Positions 1-7,521 of a DNA stretch of 64,000 nucleotides are shown here, in pieces (position 1 is the stretch's first letter; each line of letters starts with the position of its first letter). Location: positions 62,001-126,000 of the forward strand of contig NZ_JANUGU010000010.1 in NCBI RefSeq assembly GCF_024753145.1, written 5' to 3'. The notes under the pieces were generated by a model. The model made no database searches. It was given only the letters and a program-made list of their open reading frames with translations, and was not told where the DNA came from. Position numbers and translations under genes: made by a program. The stretch comes from Massilia terrae. GTDB taxonomy: Bacteria; Pseudomonadota; Gammaproteobacteria; Burkholderiales; Burkholderiaceae_D.

Positions 1-16
1 ATGGTGTCGGTATCGC

Positions 17-400
17 TCATGAAAGGAAGAACAGCGGATTCTTGGTGACGGCCACGGCGACGATGTAGCCGAAGGTGGCCAGCGCGGCGACGTAGGCCGT
101 CGCGCGCAGCGCCTTCGTCTTGCCGTACTTGAGGGCGACCGCGCCGAGCAGGATGTAGGCGACCAGCGCCACCAGCTTGGCCGTCAGCCACGGCATCTGG
201 CCCGGATACTGGTGGCTCCAAAGCGCCAGGCCGACGGCCGATGCCAGCAGCAGCGAATCGACGATGTGGGGCGCGGTCTTGACCCAGCGCCGCTGCAGCA
301 TTGGCGAGCCTGCCAGCATCCACTGGCCGCGGAGGAAGAAGAAGCTGCCCGACAGCGCGGCGCAGCTCATGTGGAAGTGTTTAAGCAGCAGGTAGTCCAT
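17..400 (-). CDS. SirB2 family inner-membrane protein
   Basis: This 127-residue protein is almost entirely hydrophobic, with about four membrane-spanning stretches, and opens with the family-typical run MDYLLLKHFHM. SirB2-family proteins are small inner-membrane proteins of unclear biochemical role; the name comes from a Salmonella invasion-gene regulator. The reading frame stays open far upstream, but the ATG at 400 fits the family's usual start and length, so I use it. The start lies 20 bp inside the 3' end of nsrR, which suggests translational coupling and makes it the last gene of the norB-DUF2249-nsrR transcript. A link to nitric-oxide stress rests on position only. Family assignment is fairly sure; function is unknown. 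Confidence 0.82.
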   Translation of the reverse strand: MDYLLLKHFHMSCAALSGSFFFLRGQWMLAGSPMLQRRWVKTAPHIVDSLLLASAVGLALWSHQYPGQMPWLTAKLVALVAYILLGAVALKYGKTKALRATAYVAALATFGYIVAVAVTKNPLFFLS

Positions 401-854
401 CGGTGGCAAGGCTCGCTCGGTGCATGTCGACCAGCGGACGGATGCTGCCGGCCGGGCGCGGAAGCACGCTCGCCAGCGAAATGCCGTCCAGTTCACGCAA
501 GTATGCACCGGTTGCGCGTCCCAGTGCACTTTTGAGCACGCAGGTCGGCGACAGGTTGCAGGTGTTGCGCTCCTCGTCGAAGCACTCGACCATGATGAAG
601 TCCGGTTCGGTGAGGCGCACCACGGAGCCGAGCGACACCGAGGCCGGATCGCAGGCCAGCCGCACGCCGCCGGCCCGGCCACGCACGGTGTCGACCAGGC
701 CGGCCTGGCCGAGCCGGTGCACGACCTTGGTCAGGTGGTTGCGCGAGATGCCGTGGTTCTCGGCGATCTCCTGCACGGTGACGAGGCGTCCCGGTTGGGC
801 GCCCACGTACATCAGCACGCGCAACGCATAATCGGTGTAGTCGGTAAGCCTCAT
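381..854 (-). CDS. nsrR: Rrf2-family nitric-oxide-sensing repressor NsrR (copy 1)
   Basis: This is a 157-residue Rrf2-type winged-helix regulator that starts MRLTDYTDYALR. The recognition-helix region is near residues 28-62 (ISRNHLTKVVHRLG, then the VRGRAGG wing). Cysteines at 91, 99 and 105 match the iron-sulfur ligand triad of NsrR, whose cluster is destroyed by NO, releasing repression. The ATG at 854 has a GAGG ribosome site in CAAGCGAGGTTCCAGC. It sits 22 bp downstream of the DUF2249 gene and two genes below norB, so it probably represses its own operon through the operators near 3551-3601. A second, divergent copy with the same cysteine spacing lies at 3694. IscR is the main alternative in this family, but the norB and nnrS context and the operators favour NsrR. 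Confidence 0.88.
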   Translation of the reverse strand: MRLTDYTDYALRVLMYVGAQPGRLVTVQEIAENHGISRNHLTKVVHRLGQAGLVDTVRGRAGGVRLACDPASVSLGSVVRLTEPDFIMVECFDEERNTCNLSPTCVLKSALGRATGAYLRELDGISLASVLPRPAGSIRPLVDMHRASLATDGLPAA

Positions 855-876
855 GCTGGAACCTCGCTTGCCGCGC

Positions 877-1155
877 TCAGTGCGCGATGGTGAAGTCGAT
901 GACGATCGCGCCCGGATCGCGCGCCACGTAGGCGATGTCGAGGCGGCTGCCGAAGTACTCGCGCAGCTGGGCCAGCAGGGGCAGCGGATCGTGGTCGTTC
1001 AGGAAGCGCATGGTCTCGCCGGGCAGCAGCGAATCGAGCGCGCCGAAGATGGCGGCGTGACGGAAGCGGCGGGCGACGCCGCGCGCATCGAAGCCATAGA
1101 CGGTGCTCGGGGCGGTGGCGCAGGAGCAGTCGGAGGAAGTGGAGCAGTCGGACAT
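877..1155 (-). CDS. DUF2249 domain protein with Cys-rich N-terminus
   Basis: This 92-residue protein has a DUF2249 domain over about residues 18-92 (YGFDARGV near the start, then FLNDHDPLPLLAQL and a VIDFTIA ending). DUF2249 proteins are small and often encoded beside NO-detoxification or denitrification genes; their reaction is unknown. The first 12 residues contain three cysteines (C4, C10, C12), which could bind metal or react with NO, though I infer this only from composition. I chose the ATG at 1155 because the upstream extension to 1209 encodes arginine-rich filler that overlaps a hairpin. It lies between norB (63 bp gap) and nsrR (22 bp gap) on the same strand and is presumably co-transcribed. 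Confidence 0.8.
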   Translation of the reverse strand: MSDCSTSSDCSCATAPSTVYGFDARGVARRFRHAAIFGALDSLLPGETMRFLNDHDPLPLLAQLREYFGSRLDIAYVARDPGAIVIDFTIAH

Positions 1156-1183
1156 GATGTTGGGCTTTCGAGAGAAGGTTGGA

Positions 1184-1210
1184 CATGCGCCGGCGCGGGG
1201 CCGGCGCATG
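1184..1210 (-). other. Strong intercistronic stem-loop
   Basis: An 11-bp perfect inverted repeat (CATGCGCCGGC and GCCGGCGCATG) surrounds a 5-base loop in the gap between norB and the DUF2249 gene. There is no U-rich tract on the minus-strand side, so it is not a classical terminator. It could stabilise the norB mRNA or lower expression of the downstream genes relative to norB. Confidence 0.6.
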
Positions 1211-1218
1211 CAAGGGTC

Positions 1219-3501
1219 TTACTTGACGGCGCCGAGATTGTCGTTGGCCGCGACGGTGCTCTGCTGCGGCTCGCCGCCCTTGAGCAGGCGCAGCGCGAAC
1301 AGGGCCAGGAACAGCACGCCGATCGCGAACACGATGTCGCCCGGGACACGCAGCCACACCATGGTCTCCATGAAGTGCGAGTGGATCACTTCAGGCGAGC
1401 GGGCGTACCACATGCCCTTCGAGATGCTGGCGACGGCCTGGTAGATGCCGGCCGGGACCAGCGAGATGAACACCATCATCGCCAGGCCGATGTTCAGCAG
1501 CCAGAACATCGGCTTGAGCAGCGCATCCGACCAGGCCAGCCGGTCCGACAGGCCGCGCAGGCAGAACAGCATCAGGCCGATGCCGAGCATGCCGTACACA
1601 CCGAACAGCGCGGCGTGGCCGTGGGCGGCGGTCAGGTTCAGGCCCTGCATGTAGTACAGCGCGATCGGGGTGTTGATCGAGAAGCCGAGCAGGCCGGCGC
1701 CGACGGTGTTCCAGAAGCCGACCGCGATGAAGCACAGGATCGCCCACTTGTAGCTCTGGACCCACGGTGCGGCCTTGGAGCGCTGGTAGTTGCGGTATGC
1801 CTCGATGCCGATCATCGACAGCGGGACCACTTCAAGTGCCGAGAACATGGCGCCGATCGCGATCACCGAGGTCGGGGTGCCGGTCCAGTACAGGTGGTGC
1901 AGCGTGCCCAGGATGCCGCCGAACAGGAACACGATGGTCTCCAGCACGATGGCGGTGTTGGCGGTGGCGGCGCGGATCAGGCCGAGGCGCGAGAACAGCA
2001 GGGCGATGACGGCGGTGGCGAACACTTCGAAGAAGCCTTCGACCCACAGGTGCACCAGCCACCAGCGCCAGTACTCGATCATCGAGTAGTGGGTGGTGCG
2101 GCCCCAGGTCAGCGAGGTGGCGTAGAAGCCGCCGATGCAGACCGCTGCCAGGAACACCATGGTGATCAGGCCGCGGCTTTCCGACGGCTTGGTCAGGGCC
2201 GGCCACAGGCCGCGGCCGAGCAGCAGGGCCCAGAACAGCAGGCCGACGAACAGCAGGTACTGCCAGATGCGGCCCATGCTGGTGAATTCCAGGCCCTGGC
2301 TGCCGAGCCAGAACGAGAACGCGGTGCCCTTGTGCTGGACGGTGCCGAGCCAGCCGCAGACGGTCGAGCCGACCACGATGAACAGCAGCGCGTAGAACAG
2401 CACGTCGGTGCCGAGCTTCTGGAATTTCGGCTCATGGCCGCCGATCACCGGCGCGATGTACAGGCCGGTGGCGAGCCAGGCGGTGGCGATCCACAGCACG
2501 GCGAACTGGGTGTGGATGGTGCGGCTGACGGTGAACGGCAGGATGTCGGCCAGCGGGAAGCCGAAGAAGCTGGTGCCTTCGACCGAGTAGTGGGCGGTGA
2601 CGACGCCGAAGCCGACTTGCGCCAGGATCAGGCCGATCACGACGAAGAAGTACTTCTTGGTGGCCTTCATCGACGGCGTGGCCTTCAGGCTGAACAGCGG
2701 GTCGGCCTTGGGCGGCGTCGGATCGCTTTCTTCGCCGTGCGAGGAATGGAACAGCAGCATGGCGGCGATCGCGCCGATCATCAGGATCACCGAAGCGATC
2801 GACCAGATGCCGGTGCCGGCGCTCGGCGTGTTGCCGACCAGCGGCTCGCTCGGCCAGTTGGAGGTGTACGACAGGCCGGCCACGCCCGGACGGTCGGCGG
2901 CGGCGGCCCACGAGGACCAGAAGAAGAAGCCGGTCAGGGCCTTGCGCTCGTCGGCGCTGGGCAGCGAGCCGGACGTCATCGCATATTGTCCGCGCAGCTT
3001 GTCCAGTTTCGGATCGCTGCCGAACAGGCCGATGTAGTGCGCGGCGACCTGCTGCACCGCCTTGGCGCGGATGTCGGACAGGGCCAGCACGCCGGTCTTC
3101 TCGTCATAGGTATTGGTGCGCAGTTCCTGTTTCACCAGCGCGTCCACCTGGGCGCGCAGCTGGGTCGGCAGGGAGGCGTAATCGCTCTTGTAATACTGTT
3201 GGGCGAACAGTTCCTGCAGCGCGAGCGCTTCGCGGTGCAGCCAGTCGGCCGACCAGTCCGGCGCCACGTAGGAGCCGTGGCCCCAGACCGTGCCCAGTTC
3301 CTGGCCGCCGGCCGACAGCCAGGCCTGCTGGCCGAGTGTCACCTGGTCGCCCTGGTACAGCACCTCTCCGCTGGTGCTGACTACTTGTTGTGGAATCGGT
3401 GGCGCCTTCAGGTAGATCTCCTTGCCGACCCAGAGCAGGACGGCGAAGGAGGCTACACAGATGATCGCAAGCCAGGTCCACAGTTTGCGCGTGGCATGCA
3501 T
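1219..3501 (-). CDS. norB: Quinol-dependent nitric oxide reductase (qNOR)
   Basis: The 760-residue length is that of single-subunit quinol-type NO reductases, in which a NorC-like periplasmic domain is fused in front of the NorB membrane core. It reduces 2 NO to N2O in the inner membrane using quinol. The N-terminus has one membrane helix, then a soluble domain to about residue 230 containing the family sequence GQQAWLSAGGQELGTVWGHG. A polytopic region follows, with the paired histidines H535-H536 (GTLHHLYW) expected to bind the non-haem iron and later haem-ligand histidines in AAHGHAALFG. The ATG at 3501 has an AGAAGGGAA ribosome site; upstream frame is not coding. It heads the operon norB-DUF2249-nsrR-sirB2 behind two NsrR-type operators. 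norZ is a synonym. Confidence 0.95.
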   Translation of the reverse strand: MHATRKLWTWLAIICVASFAVLLWVGKEIYLKAPPIPQQVVSTSGEVLYQGDQVTLGQQAWLSAGGQELGTVWGHGSYVAPDWSADWLHREALALQELFAQQYYKSDYASLPTQLRAQVDALVKQELRTNTYDEKTGVLALSDIRAKAVQQVAAHYIGLFGSDPKLDKLRGQYAMTSGSLPSADERKALTGFFFWSSWAAAADRPGVAGLSYTSNWPSEPLVGNTPSAGTGIWSIASVILMIGAIAAMLLFHSSHGEESDPTPPKADPLFSLKATPSMKATKKYFFVVIGLILAQVGFGVVTAHYSVEGTSFFGFPLADILPFTVSRTIHTQFAVLWIATAWLATGLYIAPVIGGHEPKFQKLGTDVLFYALLFIVVGSTVCGWLGTVQHKGTAFSFWLGSQGLEFTSMGRIWQYLLFVGLLFWALLLGRGLWPALTKPSESRGLITMVFLAAVCIGGFYATSLTWGRTTHYSMIEYWRWWLVHLWVEGFFEVFATAVIALLFSRLGLIRAATANTAIVLETIVFLFGGILGTLHHLYWTGTPTSVIAIGAMFSALEVVPLSMIGIEAYRNYQRSKAAPWVQSYKWAILCFIAVGFWNTVGAGLLGFSINTPIALYYMQGLNLTAAHGHAALFGVYGMLGIGLMLFCLRGLSDRLAWSDALLKPMFWLLNIGLAMMVFISLVPAGIYQAVASISKGMWYARSPEVIHSHFMETMVWLRVPGDIVFAIGVLFLALFALRLLKGGEPQQSTVAANDNLGAVK

Positions 3502-3550
3502 GATGTTCCCTTCTTGGTTTGGGTTGATGTCGGATGTTGCAGAGCTCTTA

Positions 3551-3573
3551 AATATGCATTCTACGCGCATCTT
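3551..3573. promoter_or_regulatory. NsrR-type operator, site 1 upstream of norB
   Basis: The 23-base sequence has the 11-1-11 inverted-repeat architecture of NsrR boxes. Read on the minus strand, its first half is AAGATGCGCGT and its second half GAATGCATATT, resembling the AAGATGYATTT consensus and its complement. It lies 50 bp upstream of the norB start and 120 bp upstream of the divergent second nsrR gene, so it could control both. Confidence 0.72.
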
Positions 3574-3578
3574 TTTAA

Positions 3579-3601
3579 AACATGCAATCCAAGCGCATCT
3601 T
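3579..3601. promoter_or_regulatory. NsrR-type operator, site 2 upstream of norB
   Basis: A second 23-base site with the same 11-1-11 form begins 28 bp after site 1. Its minus-strand halves are AAGATGCGCTT and GATTGCATGTT. Tandem sites at this spacing suggest cooperative binding, or separate use by the two NsrR paralogs. Individual matches are imperfect, but the pair and its context are convincing. Confidence 0.65.
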
Positions 3602-3693
3602 TTCTTGACCGGGTTTATGTTTTTCTGCTTCTTCCGGACAAAAGCTGTAGAATTTGTGCCTGTTATCCCACACATGGCTGCCCGCTCCATCCG

Positions 3694-4164
3694 ATGAGAC
3701 TGACTTCGTATTCCGACTATTCGCTGCGCGCCCTGATGTACCTGGCGCTGAACCGCGACCACCTGGTCACCATCGGCGAGATCGCGCAGACCCACAACAT
3801 CGCCAAGAACCACCTGACCAAGGTCGTGCACCACCTGGGCACGCTGGGCTTCGTGGAGACGGTGCGCGGCCGCAGCGGCGGCCTGCGGCTGGCGCGCGAG
3901 CCGAAGGACATCAGCATCGGCGAAGTGGTGCGCCACACCGAGAGCGACTTCTATATGGCCTCGTGCTTCGACGAGAGCGCGCCCGGCTGCCTGTATGCGG
4001 CCGGCTGCGAGCTGCGCGGTGCGCTGGCGCGGGCCACCAAGGCTTTCCTCGACGTCCTCGACAGCGTGACCCTGGCCCAGATGGTGGAGCGCGATCCGCG
4101 CCAGGCGGCGCCGGGCGTGCAGGCGATCCAGCTGCATTTCAAGCGCACCCCGCAACCGGCGTAA
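3694..4164 (+). CDS. Rrf2-family NsrR paralog (copy 2)
   Basis: This 156-residue Rrf2 regulator is clearly paralogous to the NsrR at 381-854. It starts MRLTSYSDYSLRALMY, has the same KNHLTKVVHHLG helix and VRGRSGG wing, and carries cysteines at 91, 99 and 105 with identical spacing, so it probably also holds an NO-labile iron-sulfur cluster. The C-terminus (about 135-156) is divergent. The ATG at 3694 gives the expected family length; the much longer open frame upstream is antisense to norB and is not coding. It is divergent from norB across the tandem operators and is followed, 86 bp on, by nnrS with its own operator. Which copy controls which gene cannot be read from the sequence. Confidence 0.86.
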   Translation: MRLTSYSDYSLRALMYLALNRDHLVTIGEIAQTHNIAKNHLTKVVHHLGTLGFVETVRGRSGGLRLAREPKDISIGEVVRHTESDFYMASCFDESAPGCLYAAGCELRGALARATKAFLDVLDSVTLAQMVERDPRQAAPGVQAIQLHFKRTPQPA

Positions 4165-4211
4165 CACGCGGTGATCCAATTTCCAGCTTGCCTCAACGGC
4201 CTGTCCGATAT

Positions 4212-4234
4212 AAGATGCATTTTAAATGAATCTT
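4212..4234. promoter_or_regulatory. Near-perfect NsrR operator upstream of nnrS
   Basis: The halves AAGATGCATTT and AAATGAATCTT are separated by one T, which is almost exactly the published NsrR consensus; only one position breaks the symmetry. The site ends 16 bp before the nnrS start codon, so bound repressor would block the promoter or early elongation. It is the strongest of the three NsrR-type sites in the window. Confidence 0.85.
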
Positions 4235-4250
4235 TTATCGGAGAGCTGAC

Positions 4251-5432
4251 ATGGCATTACTGACGATCGACGAGGCGCAGGAGCCGGCGCCGCAGGGCAG
4301 CGCGCTGCTGGCGCTGGGTTTCCGACCTTTCTACCTGCTGGCGGCGGCGTTCGCGGCGGTCAGCGTGCCGGTCTGGATCGCCAGTTATTACGGCGTGGCC
4401 GGGCCGCTGCAGGTCTCGATGGCCTGGCACGTGCACGAGATGCTGTTCGGCTTCGTGGTCGCGGTGATCGTCGGCTTCCTGTACACGGCGGGGCGCAACT
4501 GGACCGGCCTGTGGACCCCGCGCGGCAAGCAGCTGGGGATGATCGCGGGGCTGTGGATCGCCGGGCGCGTCGCCATGTTCGCCGCGCCGCCGCTGCTGGC
4601 TGCGCTGGTGGACGTGGCTTTCCTGCCGGTCGCCGCCTGGCCGCTGTACCGCGTGCTCAAGCGCTCCAACAACAAGCGCAATATGTTCCTGGTCGTGCTG
4701 CTCGGGATCCTGGCCGTGGCCAACGCCTGCTACCACGCGATCCTGCTTGGCTGGATCGACGCGCCGTTCACCCGGCCCGCCTACGCCGCGATGATCGTGG
4801 TGGTGGTGATCGAGGCGGCCATCGGCGGCCGCGTGATCCCGATGTTCACCTCCAACGCGGCGCGCGTGAAAACCGTGACCAATCCGCGCGTCGACAAGGC
4901 CGCCATCGCCTGCACCGCCGCCGCCGGCGCGGCCTGGGTGATCGGCCTGCCGGCCATCGTCACCGCGCTGCTGGCGCTGGCCGCCGCCGCCACGCAGGGC
5001 TGGCGCCTCGCGGGCTGGAAGCCGCTCGCCACCTTCGGCAATCCGCTGCTGTGGATCCTGCACGCCTCGTATGCGTGGATTCCGTTCGGCTTTTTGATGC
5101 TGGCGCTGTCGCAGTTCGGCTGGGTGCCGGCGACGGCGGCGGTGCACGTGCTGGCGCTGGGTGCGCTGGCCGGGCTCATTCTCGGCATGATGACCCGCAC
5201 GGCGCTGGGCCACACCGGCCGCATGCTGGCGGCCGGCCGTTCGGAGACCGCCATGTACGCGCTGATCCAGCTGGGCGTGCTGCTGCGCCTCGTGGCGGCG
5301 CTGTCCGCCGATGGCGCGCGCAATGTGGCGCTGGTCGCCGCCGCCGCCTGCTGGAGCGCCGCCTTCCTGCTGTATGTGATCGTCTACGCGCCGCGCCTGG
5401 CCCGTCCCCGCATCGACGGCCGCGAAGGCTGA
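4251..5432 (+). CDS. nnrS: NnrS family haem-copper membrane protein
   Basis: This 393-residue polytopic inner-membrane protein has about 12 hydrophobic segments. It opens with the family-typical region ALLALGFRPFYLLAAAFAA and has conserved WHVHEMLFGF (about residues 59-68), whose histidines are candidate metal ligands. NnrS proteins are NO-responsive haem- and copper-containing membrane proteins that relieve nitrosative stress, probably by limiting formation of metal-nitrosyl complexes. The start has a GGAGAG ribosome site 5 bases upstream. The operator at 4212-4234 places it under NsrR. hemN follows 33 bp later, so the two are likely co-transcribed. Confidence 0.92.
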   Translation: MALLTIDEAQEPAPQGSALLALGFRPFYLLAAAFAAVSVPVWIASYYGVAGPLQVSMAWHVHEMLFGFVVAVIVGFLYTAGRNWTGLWTPRGKQLGMIAGLWIAGRVAMFAAPPLLAALVDVAFLPVAAWPLYRVLKRSNNKRNMFLVVLLGILAVANACYHAILLGWIDAPFTRPAYAAMIVVVVIEAAIGGRVIPMFTSNAARVKTVTNPRVDKAAIACTAAAGAAWVIGLPAIVTALLALAAAATQGWRLAGWKPLATFGNPLLWILHASYAWIPFGFLMLALSQFGWVPATAAVHVLALGALAGLILGMMTRTALGHTGRMLAAGRSETAMYALIQLGVLLRLVAALSADGARNVALVAAAACWSAAFLLYVIVYAPRLARPRIDGREG

Positions 5433-5465
5433 TCCGAAATCCGCCCAATAAAAGGAAAAACAATC

Positions 5466-6872
5466 ATGGCTGCCATCACCAACGAGCTCACCGCCGACCT
5501 GATCGCGAAGATGAGCCAGCACGGCCCGCGCTACACCTCGTATCCCACCGCCGACCGCTTCAGCGGCCAGTTCTGCGCCACCGACTACATGGACGCGGTG
5601 CGCCGCGTCGTCGCGGCAGGTTGCATGCGGCCGCTGTCGCTGTACCTGCACATCCCGTTCTGCCAGTCGCTGTGCTACTACTGCGGCTGCAACAAGATCA
5701 TCACCAACAACCGCTCCAAGGCCGAGATCTACCTCGGCTACCTGAAGCGCGAGGTCGACATGCAGGCCGCGCTGTTCGGCGCCCACAAGCGCGTCGAGCA
5801 GCTGCACTTCGGCGGCGGCACGCCGACCTATCTGTCGGACCAACAGATGGGTGGACTGATGGACTACCTGCGCACCAGATTCGATTTCGCTCCCGACTCC
5901 GTGGGCGAATACTCGATCGAGATCGACCCGCGCACGGTGGACGCGGAGCGCATCCATTCGCTGCGCCGCCAGGGCTTCAATCGCCTGAGCCTGGGCGTGC
6001 AGGACTTCGACGAAGAAGTGCAGAAGGCCGTCAACCGCATCCAGCCGGAGGCGCTGACGCTGAACGCCATCGCCGCCGGCCGCGCGGCGGGCTACCGCTC
6101 GATCAGCATCGACCTGATCTACGGCCTGCCCAAGCAGAGCGTGGCCACCATGACGCAGACGCTGGACAAGGTGATCGCGGCCAGCCCGGACCGCATTTCG
6201 GTCTACAACTATGCCCACATGCCTTCGCTGTTCAAGTCGCAGCGCCTGATCGACGAGGACGAGCTGCCGGCGCCGCAGGTCAAGCTCGACATGCTGGCGC
6301 TGTGCATCGAGAAGCTGACTGGCGCCGGCTACGTCTATATCGGCATGGACCATTTCGCCAGGCCGGACGACGAGCTGGCGATCGCCCAGCGCGAGGGCGG
6401 CCTGCAGCGCAACTTCCAGGGCTATTCGACGCACGCCGAGGCCGACATGGTGTCGTGCGGCGTGTCGGCGATCAGCGCGGTCGGCGGCAGCTTTGCGCAG
6501 AACGAAAAATCGCTGGAGCGCTACTACGCGGCGCTCGACCGCGGCGAGCTGCCGGTGGCGCGCGGCTTGTCGTCGACGCCGGACGACTTCGTGCGGCGCG
6601 CCGTGATCCAGCGCCTGATGTGCGACTTCACGCTGGACGTGCCGGCCTTCGAGCGCGAGCACGGCATCGACTTCGGCGGCTATTTTGCGAACGAGATCCC
6701 CAAGCTGCGCGAGTTCGAAGCCGATGGCCTGCTGGCGCTCGCCGACAGTGCGGTCAAGGTGACCGATCGCGGCCGCCTCCTGATCCGCAACGTGGCCATG
6801 GCCTTCGACGCCTACCTCGGCAAGCCCAACCTGGTGCCGCTGCAGCGCATGCAGTATTCGCTCACTATCTGA
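5466..6872 (+). CDS. hemN: Oxygen-independent coproporphyrinogen III oxidase
   Basis: HemN is a radical-SAM enzyme that decarboxylates two propionates of coproporphyrinogen III to give protoporphyrinogen IX under low oxygen. The 468-residue length is normal. The radical-SAM cluster motif is C66-x3-C70-x2-C73, followed by the extra C75 typical of HemN, and the HFGGGTPTYL motif lies about residues 118-127. The start has an AAAGGAAA ribosome site. Position directly after nnrS makes it part of the NsrR-controlled transcript, which fits a need for haem when anaerobic or NO-stressed. I see no FNR/ANR box of its own in the 33-bp gap. Confidence 0.95.
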   Translation: MAAITNELTADLIAKMSQHGPRYTSYPTADRFSGQFCATDYMDAVRRVVAAGCMRPLSLYLHIPFCQSLCYYCGCNKIITNNRSKAEIYLGYLKREVDMQAALFGAHKRVEQLHFGGGTPTYLSDQQMGGLMDYLRTRFDFAPDSVGEYSIEIDPRTVDAERIHSLRRQGFNRLSLGVQDFDEEVQKAVNRIQPEALTLNAIAAGRAAGYRSISIDLIYGLPKQSVATMTQTLDKVIAASPDRISVYNYAHMPSLFKSQRLIDEDELPAPQVKLDMLALCIEKLTGAGYVYIGMDHFARPDDELAIAQREGGLQRNFQGYSTHAEADMVSCGVSAISAVGGSFAQNEKSLERYYAALDRGELPVARGLSSTPDDFVRRAVIQRLMCDFTLDVPAFEREHGIDFGGYFANEIPKLREFEADGLLALADSAVKVTDRGRLLIRNVAMAFDAYLGKPNLVPLQRMQYSLTI

Positions 6873-6921
6873 ACTGTTTGCGTGCTACGCTGTGCCACCA
6901 TGACAAGAAATGGAGGCCCGG

Positions 6922-7362
6922 ATGTGGAAGCATCTCCTTGCAGCCTGCTCGCTTGCCTTCTGCGTGGCCCAGCCCGCGCTGGCGCAGAGCGACCCTGAAC
7001 TGGCGAAGTCGCTCGGCGCCGACGAGCGCGGAATGCGCGGCTATGTGCTGGTGATCCTCAAGACCGGGCCGCATCGCGTGCCCGATGGCGACGCCCGCAA
7101 GAAGATGTTCGAGGGGCACTTCGCCAACATGGGCCGCCTGGCGGCCGAGAAGAAGCTGGTGACGGCCGGGCCGCTGGATGGGGTCGACGGCTGGCGCGGA
7201 CTGTTTCTGTTCAATACCTCGGATATCGAGGAGGCCAAGCGCCTGGTGGCTACCGATCCGGTCATTATCAACGGCGAGATGGTGGCGGAGTACCACAAGT
7301 TCTACGGCTCGGCGGCGCTGATGATGGTGCCTGACGTGCACGCCAAGATCGAGAAGAAGTGA
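6922..7362 (+). CDS. Secreted YciI-family protein
   Basis: This is a 146-residue protein with a signal peptide over the first about 20 residues (hydrophobic LLAACSLAFCVAQPALA, cleavage after ALA) and a YciI-like ferredoxin-fold domain after it. The family's substrate is unknown; YciI domains are often called muconolactone-isomerase-like. I chose the ATG at 6922 rather than 6910 because a GGAGG ribosome site at 6912-6916 is correctly spaced only for the later start, and the extra four residues would lengthen the signal peptide's n-region. It lies 37 bp or more after hemN with no clear terminator between. Any functional link to the NO genes is unproven. Confidence 0.78.
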   Translation: MWKHLLAACSLAFCVAQPALAQSDPELAKSLGADERGMRGYVLVILKTGPHRVPDGDARKKMFEGHFANMGRLAAEKKLVTAGPLDGVDGWRGLFLFNTSDIEEAKRLVATDPVIINGEMVAEYHKFYGSAALMMVPDVHAKIEKK

Positions 7363-7400
7363 GTCGAGCGGTTGGCGACTGTCCACTGTTAGCCAAGAGA

Positions 7401-7508
7401 CCGTCGTCCCGGCGAAGGCCGGGACCCATAGACCGCTTACTTGGTCGCATGATTGCGCCGCAGGCCACGCACCCTCAGCATGGGTCCCGGCCTTCGCCGG
7501 GACGACGG
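7401..7508. repeat. 29-bp perfect inverted repeat, REP-like
   Basis: Arms at 7401-7429 (begins CCGTCGTCCCGGCGAAGGCC) and 7480-7508 are exact reverse complements of 29 bases around a 50-base centre. Each arm also contains its own small palindrome (GTCCCGGC and GCCGGGAC). It sits between two convergent genes, where it could end transcription in both directions. GTCCCGGCCTTCGCCGGGAC-like modules resemble dispersed extragenic palindromes of related genomes, as I recall; I cannot count copies here. Confidence 0.75.
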
Positions 7509-7521
7509 TTTTTAGGTTAAC

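Noticed and set aside
853..4164. A 1103-residue open frame on the plus strand
   Set aside because: Only its last 156 codons are a real gene (the second nsrR). The rest is antisense to DUF2249 and norB with low-complexity Arg/Gln/His composition, an artefact of GC-rich codon use.
4257..6662. An 801-residue minus-strand frame
   Set aside because: It is antisense to nnrS and hemN, has His/Arg/Gln-rich composition and no domain; the plus-strand genes have clear motifs.
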